A stretch of DNA of 33,300 nt from Vicinamibacterales bacterium (GCA_029974175.1 JARKSS010000312.1:1-33300); one strand, 5' to 3'. Shown: positions 8,302 to 17,660, counted from the stretch's first letter. The notes: generated by a model from the sequence alone, not told the origin. Translations and numbers: made by a program.

Positions 8302-8321
8302 TCGAGCACTCGGGTTTGACC

Positions 8322-8456
8322 GTGACGATCCGCTTCCGCCTCTGCTCGTCGCCCTGCCTGCCGGCCCTGCCCGCCGGCCTCGGCGTCGATCTGCGCGGGA
8401 GCGCGGCCGCCGGCAGCGCGTCCTCTTCGTGGTGGTGGCGGAACTCCATCCACTGA
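8322..8456 (+). CDS. trpL: trp leader peptide (WWW)
   Basis: A 44-codon frame starting at GTG 8322 ends SSSWWWRNSIH-stop. Three consecutive TGG codons lie at 8430-8438 and the TGA stop at 8454-8456. A run of Trp codons five codons before a stop, upstream of trpE and followed by competing hairpins, is the signature of a trp leader peptide. The same WWW arrangement is known in rhizobial trp leaders. The start is the weak point: no Shine-Dalgarno is visible, an in-frame TTG at 8316 is an alternative, and 44 residues is long for a leader peptide. The predicted transcription start leaves only about 14 bases of leader, so translation may be close to leaderless. The WWW run and the stop codon do not depend on which start is used. 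Confidence 0.72.
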   Translation: MTIRFRLCSSPCLPALPAGLGVDLRGSAAAGSASSSWWWRNSIH

Positions 8457-8531
8457 GGGGCCCGTGTAGACACAACTCGAGCAGAGCGTTCTCAAGAGCC
8501 TCTTCAGCGGACAGCGCTGAAGGGGCTTTTT
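8429..8531 (+). promoter_or_regulatory. trp transcription attenuator
   Basis: Four segments are visible. Segment 1 (8429-8435, in the Trp codons) can pair with 8446-8453. Segment 2 (8453-8461, CTGAGGGGC, containing the leader stop codon) can pair with segment 3 (8498-8507) through 9 pairs and one bulge. Segment 3 (8497-8508) pairs more fully with segment 4 (8516-8527). Segment 2 mimics segment 4 (CTGAAGGGGC). A ribosome stalled at the Trp codons would leave 2 free to sequester 3 (read-through). One reaching the stop would cover 2 and allow the 3:4 terminator. Confidence 0.78.
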
Positions 8532-8535
8532 GTTT
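8497..8535 (+). terminator. Attenuator terminator of trp leader
   Basis: AGCCTCTTCAGC (8497-8508) pairs with GCTGAAGGGGCT (8516-8527), 12 bp with one G-U, around a 7-base loop. TTTTTGTTT follows immediately. It is the only hairpin in the window with a proper T-tract, and it ends 28 bases before the trpE ATG. Confidence 0.8.
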
Positions 8536-8562
8536 GTACGGCAGAAACAGGGATCGCCGGTT

Positions 8563-10029
8563 ATGACCATGACCACCTTCGAGGAGTTCGCCCGGCTGGC
8601 ACGCGAGGGTTCGTTCGTGCCGGTCTGCAAGGAGCTGATGGCCGACCTGCTGACCCCCGTCTCGGCCTTCCTCAAGGTCGCCGAGTACTCCGACTACGCG
8701 TTCCTGCTCGAGAGCGTCGAGGGCGGCGAGCACGTGGCCCGGTACTCCTTTCTCGGCAAGGACCCGCTGCTCGTGCTCCGCGCCGACGGCGACCGCACGG
8801 TGCTGGAGCAGGCCGGCGAGACGAAGGTGTCTGCCCACACCATCGTCGAGGAGTTGAGGCGCGTGATGGGGGAGTACCGCTCCCCGTCGGTGCCCGGGCT
8901 TCCACGCTTCACTGGCGGCGCGGTCGGCTTCCTCGGCTATGACGCCGCCGGCTGGTTCGAGCCGGCCGTTCGCCGCGCGGGCGAGGGTCCCATCCCGGCC
9001 GTCTTCATGGTGTTCGACACGATCCTGGCGTTCGACCACGTCCGGCACCGCATCCTCGTGATCGCGAACGCCCGGGTGACCCCCGGGGCCGACCTCCAGG
9101 CGCTGTACCGCTTCGCGTGCGCCCGGATCGACTTTCTCGAGCGCGAGCTGGCGCGCGAGGTGTCCACGCCCGAGCCGCCTGCGGTGTCACCCCTGGTGCC
9201 GCGCCCGAACGTGTCGCGCGAGGAGTTCGAGCGCGGCGTCCGCGCCGTGCAGGCCCACATCGCCGAGGGCGACATCTACCAGGCCGTCCTCTCGCAGCGG
9301 TTCGACGTCGAGACCGCCGTGGATCCCTTCCGCGTCTACCGCGCACTCCGCCACATCAACCCCTCGCCGTACATGTTCTTCGTCCGGGCGGGACGGACGG
9401 CGGTTGCCGGGGGTTCGCCCGAGATGCTGGTGCGCGTCGAGGGCGACCGGGTCGAGACGCACCCGATTGCCGGCACCCGCCCGCGCGGCCGCGACGAGGA
9501 AGAGGATGCCCGCCTGGCCGCAGAGCTGGCCGCGGACGAGAAGGAGCGTGCTGAGCACGTGATGCTGGTGGACCTCGGGCGAAACGATCTCGGGCGCGTC
9601 TGCGAGTACGGCTCGGTGCGCGTGGCGCAGCTGATGGGGATCGAGCGCTACTCGCACGTGATGCACCTCGTGTCGGTCGTCGAGGGGCGGCTGGCCCCCG
9701 GCCGCGATCGGCTCGATGCCCTCGCCGCCTGCTTCCCGGCCGGCACCGTGTCGGGCGCGCCCAGGATCCGCGCCATGCAAATCATCGACGCGATCGAGCC
9801 GTCGCGCCGCGGCGTCTATGCGGGCGGCGTCGGATACGTGGATTTTGCCGGAAACCTCGACTTCTGCATCGCGATCCGGACGGTGGTGCTGGAGGAGGGC
9901 CGCGCCTCGGTCCAGGCCGGCGCCGGCATCGTGGCCGACTCCAATCCCGCGGCGGAGTACGAAGAGTCGTGCGCGAAGGCGCGGGCGCTGCTGCAGGCGC
10001 TCGAGGCCGCCGCGTCGAACGAGTGGTAG
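8563..10029 (+). CDS. trpE: Anthranilate synthase component I
   Basis: The 488-residue large subunit converts chorismate, with ammonia from TrpG, to anthranilate. The N-terminal domain keeps the tryptophan feedback-site motif LLES (48-51). The chorismate-binding domain shows HPIAGTRPRG, AEHVMLVDLGRNDLGRV, GTVSGAPRIRAMQIID and GGVGYVDFAGNLDFCIAIRT. The protein therefore looks feedback-sensitive as well as attenuated. ATG 8563 was chosen (ATG 8569 is also possible). The longest frame starts at TTG 8530, inside the attenuator T-tract, and cannot be the real start. The Shine-Dalgarno is weak (CAGGG). The trpG Shine-Dalgarno overlaps the trpE stop codon. Confidence 0.96.
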   Translation: MTMTTFEEFARLAREGSFVPVCKELMADLLTPVSAFLKVAEYSDYAFLLESVEGGEHVARYSFLGKDPLLVLRADGDRTVLEQAGETKVSAHTIVEELRRVMGEYRSPSVPGLPRFTGGAVGFLGYDAAGWFEPAVRRAGEGPIPAVFMVFDTILAFDHVRHRILVIANARVTPGADLQALYRFACARIDFLERELAREVSTPEPPAVSPLVPRPNVSREEFERGVRAVQAHIAEGDIYQAVLSQRFDVETAVDPFRVYRALRHINPSPYMFFVRAGRTAVAGGSPEMLVRVEGDRVETHPIAGTRPRGRDEEEDARLAAELAADEKERAEHVMLVDLGRNDLGRVCEYGSVRVAQLMGIERYSHVMHLVSVVEGRLAPGRDRLDALAACFPAGTVSGAPRIRAMQIIDAIEPSRRGVYAGGVGYVDFAGNLDFCIAIRTVVLEEGRASVQAGAGIVADSNPAAEYEESCAKARALLQALEAAASNEW

Positions 10030-10038
10030 GAGGCAGCG

Positions 10039-10599
<561 letters not shown>

Positions 10600-10616
10600 T
10601 CAGGGAGGAGGCAGGT

Positions 10617-11666
10617 ATGTTCGCGGAGGTCTTCGAGCGGCTCGGCCGGCGCCACGACCTCACCACCGAGCAGGCGATCGCGTCGATGAACGCCATCATG
10701 GAGGGGCAGGCGACGCCCGTCGAGATCTCGGGGCTGCTCGTCGGCCTCGAGATGAAAGGGCCCCGCGCCGCCGAGATCGCCGGCCTGGCCCGCGCGATGC
10801 GCGAGCACGCCGTGCCCCTGCCGTTCGGTCCCGCGCCAGGCGCGGCCCCGGGCCCGCTCGTCGATCTGTGCGGGACCGGGGGCGACCGCTCGGGCACGTT
10901 CAACATCTCGTCGCTGGCGTCGATCGTCGTGGCCGCCTGCGGCGTCCGCGTCGCCAAGCACGGCAACCGCGGGGTCTCGAGTGCCTGCGGCAGCGCCGAC
11001 CTGTTCGAGGCCCTGGGCGTCAACCTCTCGGCCTCACCCAGGCAGGTGGCGCGCTGCCTCGAGGAAGCCGGCATCGCCTTCCTGTTCGCCCCCTCCTTCC
11101 ACCCGTCGATGCGGCACGCAGCGCCGGTCAGGCGCGAGCTGCGGATGCGGACGGCGTTCAACCTGCTGGGCCCGCTCACCAACCCGGCGCGGCCGTCGCA
11201 CCAGCTGCTCGGCGTTCCCCGGCCCGAGCTGACCGGACTGGTCGCCCGCGCGCTTGCGGCGCTCGAGTGCCGCCGCGCGTGGGTGGTGCACGGCGAGGGC
11301 GGCCTCGACGAGCTGTCCACGGCCGGGTACTCGAAGGTGTCTGAGTGCCGCGACGGCGCGGTGAACAGCTTCTACGTGCACCCCTCCGACTTCGGCCTGC
11401 GGCCTGCTCCGCCCGAGGCGCTGGCGGGCGGCGGCGTCGCCGAAAACGTCCGGATCGCGCAGCTCGTTCTCGACGGCGTGCCGGGCCCGGCAGGCGACGT
11501 CGTCGCCATGAACGCGGGCGCCGCGCTGTTCGTCGCGGGGCGCGCGGGCAGCCTCGCTGAGGCAACAGAGATGGCGCGCCGTGCGATGGCCCGTGGCGAT
11601 GCGAAGCGCACGCTCGTGCTGATGGCGCGGCTCTCACACGAAGACGGAGCCGGGGAGCACGCGTGA
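10617..11666 (+). CDS. trpD: Anthranilate phosphoribosyltransferase
   Basis: The 349-residue enzyme transfers phosphoribose from PRPP to anthranilate. The PRPP/Mg motif CGTGGD is at 85-90 and KHGNR at 114-118, followed by an intact C-terminal catalytic domain. ATG 10617 is preceded at 6 bases by AGGGAGGAG (10602-10610). The longer GTG start at 10596 would overlap the trpG stop and place this Shine-Dalgarno inside the gene. The stop codon overlaps the trpC start (ATGA). Length matches the family. Confidence 0.95.
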   Translation: MFAEVFERLGRRHDLTTEQAIASMNAIMEGQATPVEISGLLVGLEMKGPRAAEIAGLARAMREHAVPLPFGPAPGAAPGPLVDLCGTGGDRSGTFNISSLASIVVAACGVRVAKHGNRGVSSACGSADLFEALGVNLSASPRQVARCLEEAGIAFLFAPSFHPSMRHAAPVRRELRMRTAFNLLGPLTNPARPSHQLLGVPRPELTGLVARALAALECRRAWVVHGEGGLDELSTAGYSKVSECRDGAVNSFYVHPSDFGLRPAPPEALAGGGVAENVRIAQLVLDGVPGPAGDVVAMNAGAALFVAGRAGSLAEATEMARRAMARGDAKRTLVLMARLSHEDGAGEHA

Positions 11667-12469
11667 TGAACGCGACGAGAGCGGCCGGGTTGCTCGACGA
11701 GATCGTCCGCGCGGCGAGGCGGTCGCTGGAGGAGCGCCGGCGCCGCGTGCCGGCCGCGGCGGTGGAGCGTGCGGCCTGGCGGCGCGAGCCGAGGGGCGAG
11801 GCGTTTGCCGCCGCCCTCCGCTCCAGCTCGTGCCCGGTGATCATCGCGGAGTGCAAGCGCCGCTCGCCCTCGAAAGGGCTGCTGCGGGCAGCGTACGATC
11901 CGGCGGCAATCGCGCGCGCTTACGAGCGTGCCGGGGCGGCGGCCCTCTCGGTGCTCACCGATGAGCCGCACTTCGGTGGCTCGATTGACGACCTCGCGGC
12001 CGTCCGCGCGGCCACCAGTCTCCCGGTGCTGAGGAAGGACTTCGTGCTCGACCGCTACCAGCTCGTCGAGGCGCGGGCGGCCGGTGCCGACGCCGTGCTC
12101 CTGATTGCCGCCGTCCTGGGCGCGGAACCCGGTTCGCTCATCAGCATGGCGCGCTCGCTCGGCCTAGCCGCGCTCGTCGAGGTGCACGACGAAGGCGAAC
12201 TGGAGCGGGCCCTCGAGGCGGGCGCCACGCTGGTCGGTGTCAACAACCGCAACCTGCGGACGATGGAGGTGGACCTCGATACGAGCGTCCGCCTGTCGGC
12301 GCGCCTGCCTCCCGACGTCACGGCCGTCGCGGAGAGCGGCATCAGGACGCGCGATGACGTGCTGCGACTGCACGCGTGCGGCTACCACGCGCTGCTCGTC
12401 GGCGAGCGGTTGGTGACCGCTGCCGATCCGGGAGCCGCGCTCCAGGAGTTGATCGGAACCAGGGTTTGA
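11666..12469 (+). CDS. trpC: Indole-3-glycerol phosphate synthase
   Basis: The 267-residue TIM-barrel enzyme closes the indole ring from CdRP. Catalytic residues are visible: Glu62 and Lys64 (IIAECKRRSPSKG), Lys124 (LRKDFVL), the NNRNL loop and AESGI near the phosphate site. It starts on the ATGA overlap with trpD, with GGGGAG (11652-11657) upstream. It is monofunctional, not fused to TrpF. The stop codon abuts the left arm of an inverted-repeat element, so this is the only place where the operon is not tightly packed. Confidence 0.95.
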   Translation: MNATRAAGLLDEIVRAARRSLEERRRRVPAAAVERAAWRREPRGEAFAAALRSSSCPVIIAECKRRSPSKGLLRAAYDPAAIARAYERAGAAALSVLTDEPHFGGSIDDLAAVRAATSLPVLRKDFVLDRYQLVEARAAGADAVLLIAAVLGAEPGSLISMARSLGLAALVEVHDEGELERALEAGATLVGVNNRNLRTMEVDLDTSVRLSARLPPDVTAVAESGIRTRDDVLRLHACGYHALLVGERLVTAADPGAALQELIGTRV

Positions 12470-12647
12470 ACCACAAAGGACACAAAGGACACGAAGGATG
12501 CGGTTGACAACGGACGGCCTCGAATTGCGCGTGATGGTTGCCCGCCCGGCCGGCCTCGACTTCGTCGAGGTCGGCCCCCGAAGGCCGCAACCAAGGAAGC
12601 GCTTGCCGCTACGGCAATTAACGTCTTGTGTTCTTTGTGATCTTCCG
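12469..12647. repeat. Inverted-repeat element in trpC-trpF gap (copy B)
   Basis: The left arm (12469-12498) is AACCACAAAGGACACAAAGG plus ten more bases. The right arm (12621-12647), on the other strand, contains ATCACAAAGAACACAAGACG. Inside is a 13-bp hairpin (12548-12560 with 12564-12576, one G-U pair, TTC loop). It is the same family as copy A at 2113-2207. The 199-bp gap between trpC and trpF is filled by it, and nothing else is seen there. Confidence 0.6.
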
Positions 12648-12668
12648 TCGTCCGGTCGAGGCAGGTGT

Positions 12669-13289
12669 ATGTGGCTCAAGATTTGTGGTGTCACACGGGA
12701 GGAGGATGCGAGGCTGGCCGCTTCGCTTGGAGTTGACGCCATCGGCCTGGTCTTCTGGCCGCACAGCCGGCGGTCGGTGGACGTCGACCGCGCCTGCCGC
12801 ATCGCGGGCGCGCTGCCGGCCGGCGTGGCCACCGTCGGTGTCTTCGTGGACGAGGCGGTGGAGAAGGTGCGGCTTGTGGCGTCACAGGTGGGGTTGCACT
12901 TCGTGCAGTTGCACGGCGCCGAGACGCCCCAGGTGTGCCGGCAGATGGCACGGCCGGTCATCAAGGCGTTCGGCGTGGGGCCGCGCTTCGACGAATCGGT
13001 GGTGGACGCCTACCCCGAGGCGATCGTCCTGCTCGACGCCGACGCGCCTGAGTCGAAGGGAGGCACTGGCATGCCGGCCGACTGGGAAGTGGCGGCGCGC
13101 GTCGCACGTCGTCGGCCGGTCATCCTCTCGGGCGGCTTGTCACCGGAGAACGTGGCCGAGGCGATTGCCCGGGTGGCGCCGCACGGGGTGGATGTGTCGT
13201 CAGGCGTCGAGGCGTCGCCCGGCATCAAGGATGCCGAGCGCGTGCGCCGCTTCGTGGCGGCCGTGCGGCAGGCAGGAGGGCAGGCATGA
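12669..13289 (+). CDS. trpF: Phosphoribosylanthranilate isomerase
   Basis: The 206-residue TIM-barrel isomerase converts PRA to CdRP. Cys6 ([13 protein letters not shown]) and Asp123 ([14 protein letters not shown]) are the catalytic pair, and [11 protein letters not shown] and [15 protein letters not shown] bind phosphate. ATG 12669 fits the family N-terminus and has GAGGCAGG just upstream. The open frame continues back to 12498 only because the repeat element lacks stops in this frame. Automated calls starting there would carry a 57-residue false extension. The stop overlaps the trpB start. Confidence 0.94.
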   Translation: MWLKICGVTREEDARLAASLGVDAIGLVFWPHSRRSVDVDRACRIAGALPAGVATVGVFVDEAVEKVRLVASQVGLHFVQLHGAETPQVCRQMARPVIKAFGVGPRFDESVVDAYPEAIVLLDADAPESKGGTGMPADWEVAARVARRRPVILSGGLSPENVAEAIARVAPHGVDVSSGVEASPGIKDAERVRRFVAAVRQAGGQA

Positions 13290-14485
13290 CGGCGCACGCG
13301 ATCGAGTGGGGTCGCCGCGACCCCAATCCAGGCGGCTACTTCGGGGAGTTCGGCGGGCGGTTCGTGCCCGAAACGCTCGTGGAGCCGCTCGAGGCCCTGA
13401 CCCGCGCCTACGAAGAGGCGCGCCGCGACCCGTCGTTCACGCGCGAGTACCTCGGCCTGCTGCGCGACTACGTCGGCCGGCCCACCGCCCTGTACGAGGC
13501 GAAGCGCCTCGCGGCAGCCTGCGGCGGCGCACGCATCTTCCTCAAGCGGGAGGACCTCGCGCACACGGGGGCGCACAAGATCAACAACGCGCTCGGGCAG
13601 GCGCTCCTCGCCCGCCGCATGGGGAAGTCGCGCGTGGTGGCCGAGACCGGGGCGGGGCAGCATGGTGTGGCCACCGCCGCCGCGTGCGCACTGATCGGCC
13701 TCGCCTGCGAGGTCTACATGGGAACCGACGATGTGGCGCGGCAGGCGCCGAACGTCGCGCGCATGCGGCTGCTCGGCGCGAAGGTGATCGAGGTGGATTC
13801 GGGCAGCCGCACCCTCAAGGACGCCGTCAACGAGGCGATGCGCGACTGGGTGGCCCGGCCCGACGACACGCACTACCTGCTCGGATCGGCGCTCGGCCCG
13901 CACCCCTACCCGCTGATGGTCCGCGAGTTCCAGTCGGTCATCGGGCGCGAGGCGCGGCGGCAGTTCACCGAGGCCACCGGGGGGCTGCCCGACGCGGTCG
14001 TCGCCTGCGTCGGGGGTGGGAGCAACGCCATCGGCATTTTCGACGCGTTTCTCGACGATGCCTCCGTCAGGCTCGTCGGCGTGGAGGCGGGTGGCGAGAG
14101 CCTCGCGCCGGGCCGACACGCGGCCCGCTTTGCCGCGGGCAGCACCGGCGTCCTCCACGGCACCCGCACCTTCGTCCTCCAGGACGAGGGCGGCAACATC
14201 CTTTCCACCCACTCGATCTCCGCGGGCCTCGACTATCCGGCGGTCGGGCCCGAGCACGCCTGGCTGCGGGCATCGGGCCGCTGCCAGTACACAACCGCGG
14301 ACGACTGTGCCGCGGCCGACGCGTTCCACGCCCTCGCCAGGCTCGAGGGCATCCTGCCCGCCCTTGAATCGGCACATGCCCTGGCCACCGCCTGCCGCCT
14401 GGCAGCCGAGCTGGGGACTGGGCACACCATCCTCGTGAACCTGTCAGGGCGAGGGGACAAGGACCTTTCGAATGTCGCGTCTTGA
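13286..14485 (+). CDS. trpB: Tryptophan synthase beta chain
   Basis: The 399-residue PLP enzyme condenses indole with serine. The PLP lysine is Lys98 ([13 protein letters not shown]). The PLP-phosphate loop [10 protein letters not shown], the [12 protein letters not shown] region and the C-terminal LSGRGDKD are intact. It is the canonical TrpB1 type that works with TrpA. ATGA overlap with trpF and AGGAGGG (13274-13280) fix the start. trpA begins 14 bases before the trpB stop, which suggests coupled translation of the two subunits. Confidence 0.97.
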   Translation: MTAHAIEWGRRDPNPGGYFGEFGGRFVPETLVEPLEALTRAYEEARRDPSFTREYLGLLRDYVGRPTALYEAKRLAAACGGARIFLKREDLAHTGAHKINNALGQALLARRMGKSRVVAETGAGQHGVATAAACALIGLACEVYMGTDDVARQAPNVARMRLLGAKVIEVDSGSRTLKDAVNEAMRDWVARPDDTHYLLGSALGPHPYPLMVREFQSVIGREARRQFTEATGGLPDAVVACVGGGSNAIGIFDAFLDDASVRLVGVEAGGESLAPGRHAARFAAGSTGVLHGTRTFVLQDEGGNILSTHSISAGLDYPAVGPEHAWLRASGRCQYTTADDCAAADAFHALARLEGILPALESAHALATACRLAAELGTGHTILVNLSGRGDKDLSNVAS

Positions 14486-15317
14486 TTCAACCTTTTCCAT
14501 GCTTCGCAGGGCCCAGGCGCCGGGGCTGGTGGCCTTCGCCACCGCGGGCGATCCCGATCTCTCGCGATCGGAAGCCGTGTTTCTCGCGCTCGATGCCGCC
14601 GGCACCTCGGTGCTGGAGATTGGCGTGCCCTTCTCCGACCCGCTCGCTGACGGCCCTGTCATCCAGCGGGCGTCGTATCGCGCGCTTCGCAGCGGTACGA
14701 CCCTCGAGCGGGCCATCGGCCTGGCGGCACGCGTCCGACGCCAGGCCCGCGCGCCGATCGTGCTGTTCACCTACCTGAACCCGGTTCTGCGCCTCGGTGT
14801 CGAACGGTTCGCCGGCGAGGCCGCGCAGGCCGGCGTGGACGGCGTGCTCGTCGTGGACCTGCCGCTCGACGAGGCCGGCCCGTTCCGCGACGCAGCCGCC
14901 GGCGCGGGCCTCGACACCATCTTCCTGGTTGCGCCGACGAGCGGCCCAGAACGGATTCGCCGCGCTGCCGCGCTCGGCAGCGGCTTTCTCTACGCCGTCT
15001 CCCGCCTCGGTGTCACAGGACCGCGCGAGAGCCTGCCTGGCCTCGCGCAGGCGCTCGTCTCGCGCATTCGGACCGAGACGACCCTGCCCGTCGCGCTGGG
15101 CTTCGGCATCTCGCACCCCGCGCACGTGCGCGAGGCCGCGCGCTGGAGCGACGCCGCGGTGGTGGGTAGCGCCATCGTCCAGGTTGTCGAGCAGTACGGC
15201 TCCGATACCCGCCTGGCCGAGGCCGTTCACGGTCGCCTCAGGTGGCTGCTGGGGACAGCCGGTGGCACAGGCGCCCCGCCTGCGGGTAGCACAGGCGTCC
15301 CGGCTGTGGACAGCTGA
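14472..15317 (+). CDS. trpA: Tryptophan synthase alpha chain with repeat-derived tail
   Basis: The 281-residue alpha subunit cleaves indole-3-glycerol phosphate. Catalytic Glu49 and Asp60 are in [16 protein letters not shown], at the textbook numbering, and [19 protein letters not shown] and [12 protein letters not shown] follow. The family normally ends near residue 260. Here about 22 extra residues ([20 protein letters not shown]) are encoded by a tandem GC-rich repeat at 15261-15350, so the stop codon appears to have been lost or moved by repeat insertion. The tail is low-complexity and probably disordered. It overlaps trpB by 14 bases. Confidence 0.95.
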   Translation: MSRLDSTFSMLRRAQAPGLVAFATAGDPDLSRSEAVFLALDAAGTSVLEIGVPFSDPLADGPVIQRASYRALRSGTTLERAIGLAARVRRQARAPIVLFTYLNPVLRLGVERFAGEAAQAGVDGVLVVDLPLDEAGPFRDAAAGAGLDTIFLVAPTSGPERIRRAAALGSGFLYAVSRLGVTGPRESLPGLAQALVSRIRTETTLPVALGFGISHPAHVREAARWSDAAVVGSAIVQVVEQYGSDTRLAEAVHGRLRWLLGTAGGTGAPPAGSTGVPAVDS

Positions 15318-15350
15318 CAGCCGGTGGTACAGGCGTCTTGCCCGCGGGCA
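15261..15350. repeat. Tandem GGTRGYACAGGCG repeats at trpA 3' end
   Basis: Three degenerate units begin at 15261 (GGTGGCACAGGCGCCCCGCC), 15285 (GGTAGCACAGGCGTCCCGGC) and 15324 (GGTGGTACAGGCGTCTTGCC). The first unit is itself a hairpin (CAGGCG/CGCCTG), and the last runs into a 12-base palindrome TGCCCGCGGGCA (15339-15350). The array straddles the trpA stop codon and may also act as the operon terminator. Confidence 0.55.
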
Positions 15351-15391
15351 CCTGCCCGCTGTCGGCTTCTTTCAACTATCATGGGGCCGTC

Positions 15392-16315
15392 ATGTCGTAC
15401 TCCAGGATCATCATCATGTTGCTGGTGTGCGGGCTGGCGGCCGGCGCGGGCGCCGCGCAGTACCGGGGAAAGACGGCCATCGCGCACCGGGGGGCATCGG
15501 CCTACGCGCCAGAGCACACCGCGGCCGCCTACCGGCTCGCGATCGACCAGGGCGCCGACTACGTCGAGCAGGACCTGCAGATCACCAAGGACGGCCGGCT
15601 CGTCTGCCTGCACGACCTCACGCTCGACCGGACGACCAACGTCCGCGACGTGTTCCCCGGCCGCTCGCGAACGGTGGAGCGGGAGGGGAAGGCCGTCACG
15701 GGCTGGCACGTCTCCGACTTCACGCTTGCCGAGATCAAGCAGCTCGACGCCGGCTCCTGGTTCGACGCGGAGTTCAAAGGCGAGAAGGTGCTGACCTTCG
15801 ACGAGGCGATCGGCCTGGTCAAGGGACGCGCGGGCCTGTACCCGGAGACCAAGGCACCCGAGGTCTACGGCAGCCTCGGCTTCGACATGGAGCGGCTCGT
15901 CATCGAGACCCTTTCACGTCACGGCCTCGCCGAGCCGGGCGCCGACGCGAAGACTCCCGTCTTCATCCAGTCGTTCAGCGCCGAGAGCCTGAAGAAGATG
16001 CGGGCGATGGGGCTGCGGCTGCCGCTGCTGTTCCTGATCGGCGAGCAGGACGCGGACACCTGGCTGACGCGCCAGCGGCTCAAGGAGATCAGGGCGTTTG
16101 CCGACGGCATCGGCCCGGCCAAGGGCATCATCTCGGCCCGGCCTGAGATCGTCGCGTGGGCGCACGAGGCCGGCCTCAGCGTCACGCCCTACACGTTCCG
16201 CTCGTCCGGCCAGCCGGCCGGCCAGACCGTGCGCGACGAGATGCGGCGGTTCCTCTACGCGTTCGGCGTGGATGCCCTCTTCACCGACAACCCTGACCAG
16301 TTCCCCCGCCGGTAG
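15392..16315 (+). CDS. Periplasmic glycerophosphodiester phosphodiesterase (GlpQ-like)
   Basis: This 307-residue enzyme hydrolyses glycerophosphodiesters to glycerol-3-phosphate and an alcohol. A signal peptide covers about residues 1-22. The GDPD catalytic set is present: His32-Arg33 and Glu41 ([13 protein letters not shown]), Glu59 and Asp61 ([13 protein letters not shown]) and His74 (CLHD). The pattern matches the Ca-dependent GlpQ subtype rather than the cytoplasmic UgpQ type. The MFS transporter gene starts 4 bases after the stop, so the pair makes and imports glycerol-3-phosphate. ATG 15392 was chosen because the signal peptide starts there; a longer frame from 15338 begins in the repeat array. 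A TATCAT box (15377-15382) is too close to be a convincing -10. Confidence 0.9.
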   Translation: MSYSRIIIMLLVCGLAAGAGAAQYRGKTAIAHRGASAYAPEHTAAAYRLAIDQGADYVEQDLQITKDGRLVCLHDLTLDRTTNVRDVFPGRSRTVEREGKAVTGWHVSDFTLAEIKQLDAGSWFDAEFKGEKVLTFDEAIGLVKGRAGLYPETKAPEVYGSLGFDMERLVIETLSRHGLAEPGADAKTPVFIQSFSAESLKKMRAMGLRLPLLFLIGEQDADTWLTRQRLKEIRAFADGIGPAKGIISARPEIVAWAHEAGLSVTPYTFRSSGQPAGQTVRDEMRRFLYAFGVDALFTDNPDQFPRR

Positions 16316-16319
16316 CCCG

Positions 16320-17660
16320 ATGACCCGACTGCTCGCGCCCGCTGCTGAAATCCCCCGTCTGCCCGCCGACCGAATCGCCCCCGAGTACCGCCGGTTGCGC
16401 CGCCAGGTCTTCGCCGGCATCTTCGTCGGCTACGCGGCGTACTACCTGGTGCGCAACACCTTCGCGCTGGCCGTGCCCGACCTGCTGCAGGAGTACCCGC
16501 AGTACTCGAAGGCGATGCTCGGCACCGCGCTGACGGGGTTGTCGATCGCCTACGGCGCCTCGAAGTTCCTGATGGGCTCGGTCTCCGACCGCAGCAACCC
16601 GAAGTACTTCCTGCCGCTGGGGCTGCTGCTCTCGGCCGGGATCATCTTCGCCTCGGGCACGCTCCGCTGGATCTACTCGTCGCTGGCGCTGGTGGTCGCG
16701 CTGCAGACCCTCAACGGGTGGGTGCAGGGCATGGGCTGGCCGCCGTGCGGCAAGACGATGGTGCACTGGTGGAGCGTCCGCGAGCGCGGCCTCATCGTCT
16801 CGGTGTGGAACGTCGCGCACAACGTCGGCGGCGCGCTGGTGGCCAGCATCGCCCTGGCGGGCGTCACGCTGTTCAACGACTGGGGCGCCAAGTTCTACTT
16901 CAACGCGATCATCGCGGCCGCGGTCGCCGTCGGCGCGTTCTTCCTGCTGCGCGACACCCCGCAGTCGTGCGGCCTCCCGCCGGTCGAGGAATTCAGGAAC
17001 GACTACCCGCCCGACTACAGCGACGAGCACGAGCGCCTCTTCTCCTTCAGGGAGATCTTCTTCGGCCACGTGCTGAACAACCGCTACCTGTGGGCCATCG
17101 CGGTCGCCAACGCCTTCGTCTACTTCGTCCGCTACGGCGTGGTGAACTGGATCCCGACCTACCTCGAGACCGCCAAGGGGTTCTCGTTCCGGCAGTCGAG
17201 CCTGGGGTGGTCGCTCTACGAGTGGGCGGCCATCCCGGGGACGATCGCCTGCGGCTGGATCTCCGACCGGTACTTCAAGGGGCGGCGCGCACCGGCCAAC
17301 ATCCTCTTCATGAGCCTTACGCTGGTCGCGGTGGTCGTGTACTGGCTGAACCTCAACGGCCCGCTGTGGGTGGACTACGCGGCCCTCATCGCGATCGGGT
17401 TCCTCATCTACGGCCCGATCATGATCATCGGCCTGCACGCGCTCGACCTGGTGCCCAAGAAGGCTGCCGGAACGGCCGCCGGCTTCACGGGGTTCTTCGG
17501 CTACGTGTTCGGCTCGGCCATCGCGGGCACGGGGGTCGGCTGGATTGCGGACCACTGGGGCTGGAACGGCGTCTTCGTGACGATGGTCACCTGCTGCGTG
17601 CTGACGATCGCGTTTGTCGCCCTCACGCTCGGGCACCGGACCACCAGCGCGCAGAGGTAG
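16320..17660 (+). CDS. MFS transporter, glycerol-3-phosphate (GlpT) type
   Basis: The 446-residue inner-membrane protein has 12 predicted hydrophobic segments. The organophosphate:phosphate antiporter signatures are clear: RRQVFAGIFVGYAAYYLVRN at the N-terminus, YGASKFLMGSVSDRSNPKYF between helices, NGWVQGMGWPPCGKTMVHWW, and WNVAHNVGGA. The length matches GlpT. Uptake of glycerol-3-phosphate in exchange for phosphate is the likely role, supported by the GlpQ-like gene 4 bases upstream; hexose-phosphate transport by a UhpT-like relative cannot be excluded. No separate Shine-Dalgarno is seen, which fits translational coupling. It converges on the DeoR gene, with two hairpins in the 78-base gap. 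Confidence 0.88.
   Translation: MTRLLAPAAEIPRLPADRIAPEYRRLRRQVFAGIFVGYAAYYLVRNTFALAVPDLLQEYPQYSKAMLGTALTGLSIAYGASKFLMGSVSDRSNPKYFLPLGLLLSAGIIFASGTLRWIYSSLALVVALQTLNGWVQGMGWPPCGKTMVHWWSVRERGLIVSVWNVAHNVGGALVASIALAGVTLFNDWGAKFYFNAIIAAAVAVGAFFLLRDTPQSCGLPPVEEFRNDYPPDYSDEHERLFSFREIFFGHVLNNRYLWAIAVANAFVYFVRYGVVNWIPTYLETAKGFSFRQSSLGWSLYEWAAIPGTIACGWISDRYFKGRRAPANILFMSLTLVAVVVYWLNLNGPLWVDYAALIAIGFLIYGPIMIIGLHALDLVPKKAAGTAAGFTGFFGYVFGSAIAGTGVGWIADHWGWNGVFVTMVTCCVLTIAFVALTLGHRTTSAQR

Noticed and set aside
8530-8562. Upstream extension of trpE from TTG 8530
   Set aside because: The codons lie in the attenuator T-tract and the downstream spacer; homology to TrpE begins only after ATG 8563.
12503-12531. 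TTGACA in the trpC-trpF spacer as an internal promoter for trpFBA
   Set aside because: No acceptable -10 hexamer lies 16-18 bases downstream, and the sequence is part of the repeat element.
12498-12668. 57-codon N-terminal extension of trpF
   Set aside because: It translates a repeat element; TrpF proteins begin at the KICG motif, which is right after ATG 12669.
15261-15350. Possible CRISPR-like short tandem repeats
   Set aside because: The units are degenerate, with irregular and very short spacing, lie within a coding end, and have no cas gene nearby.
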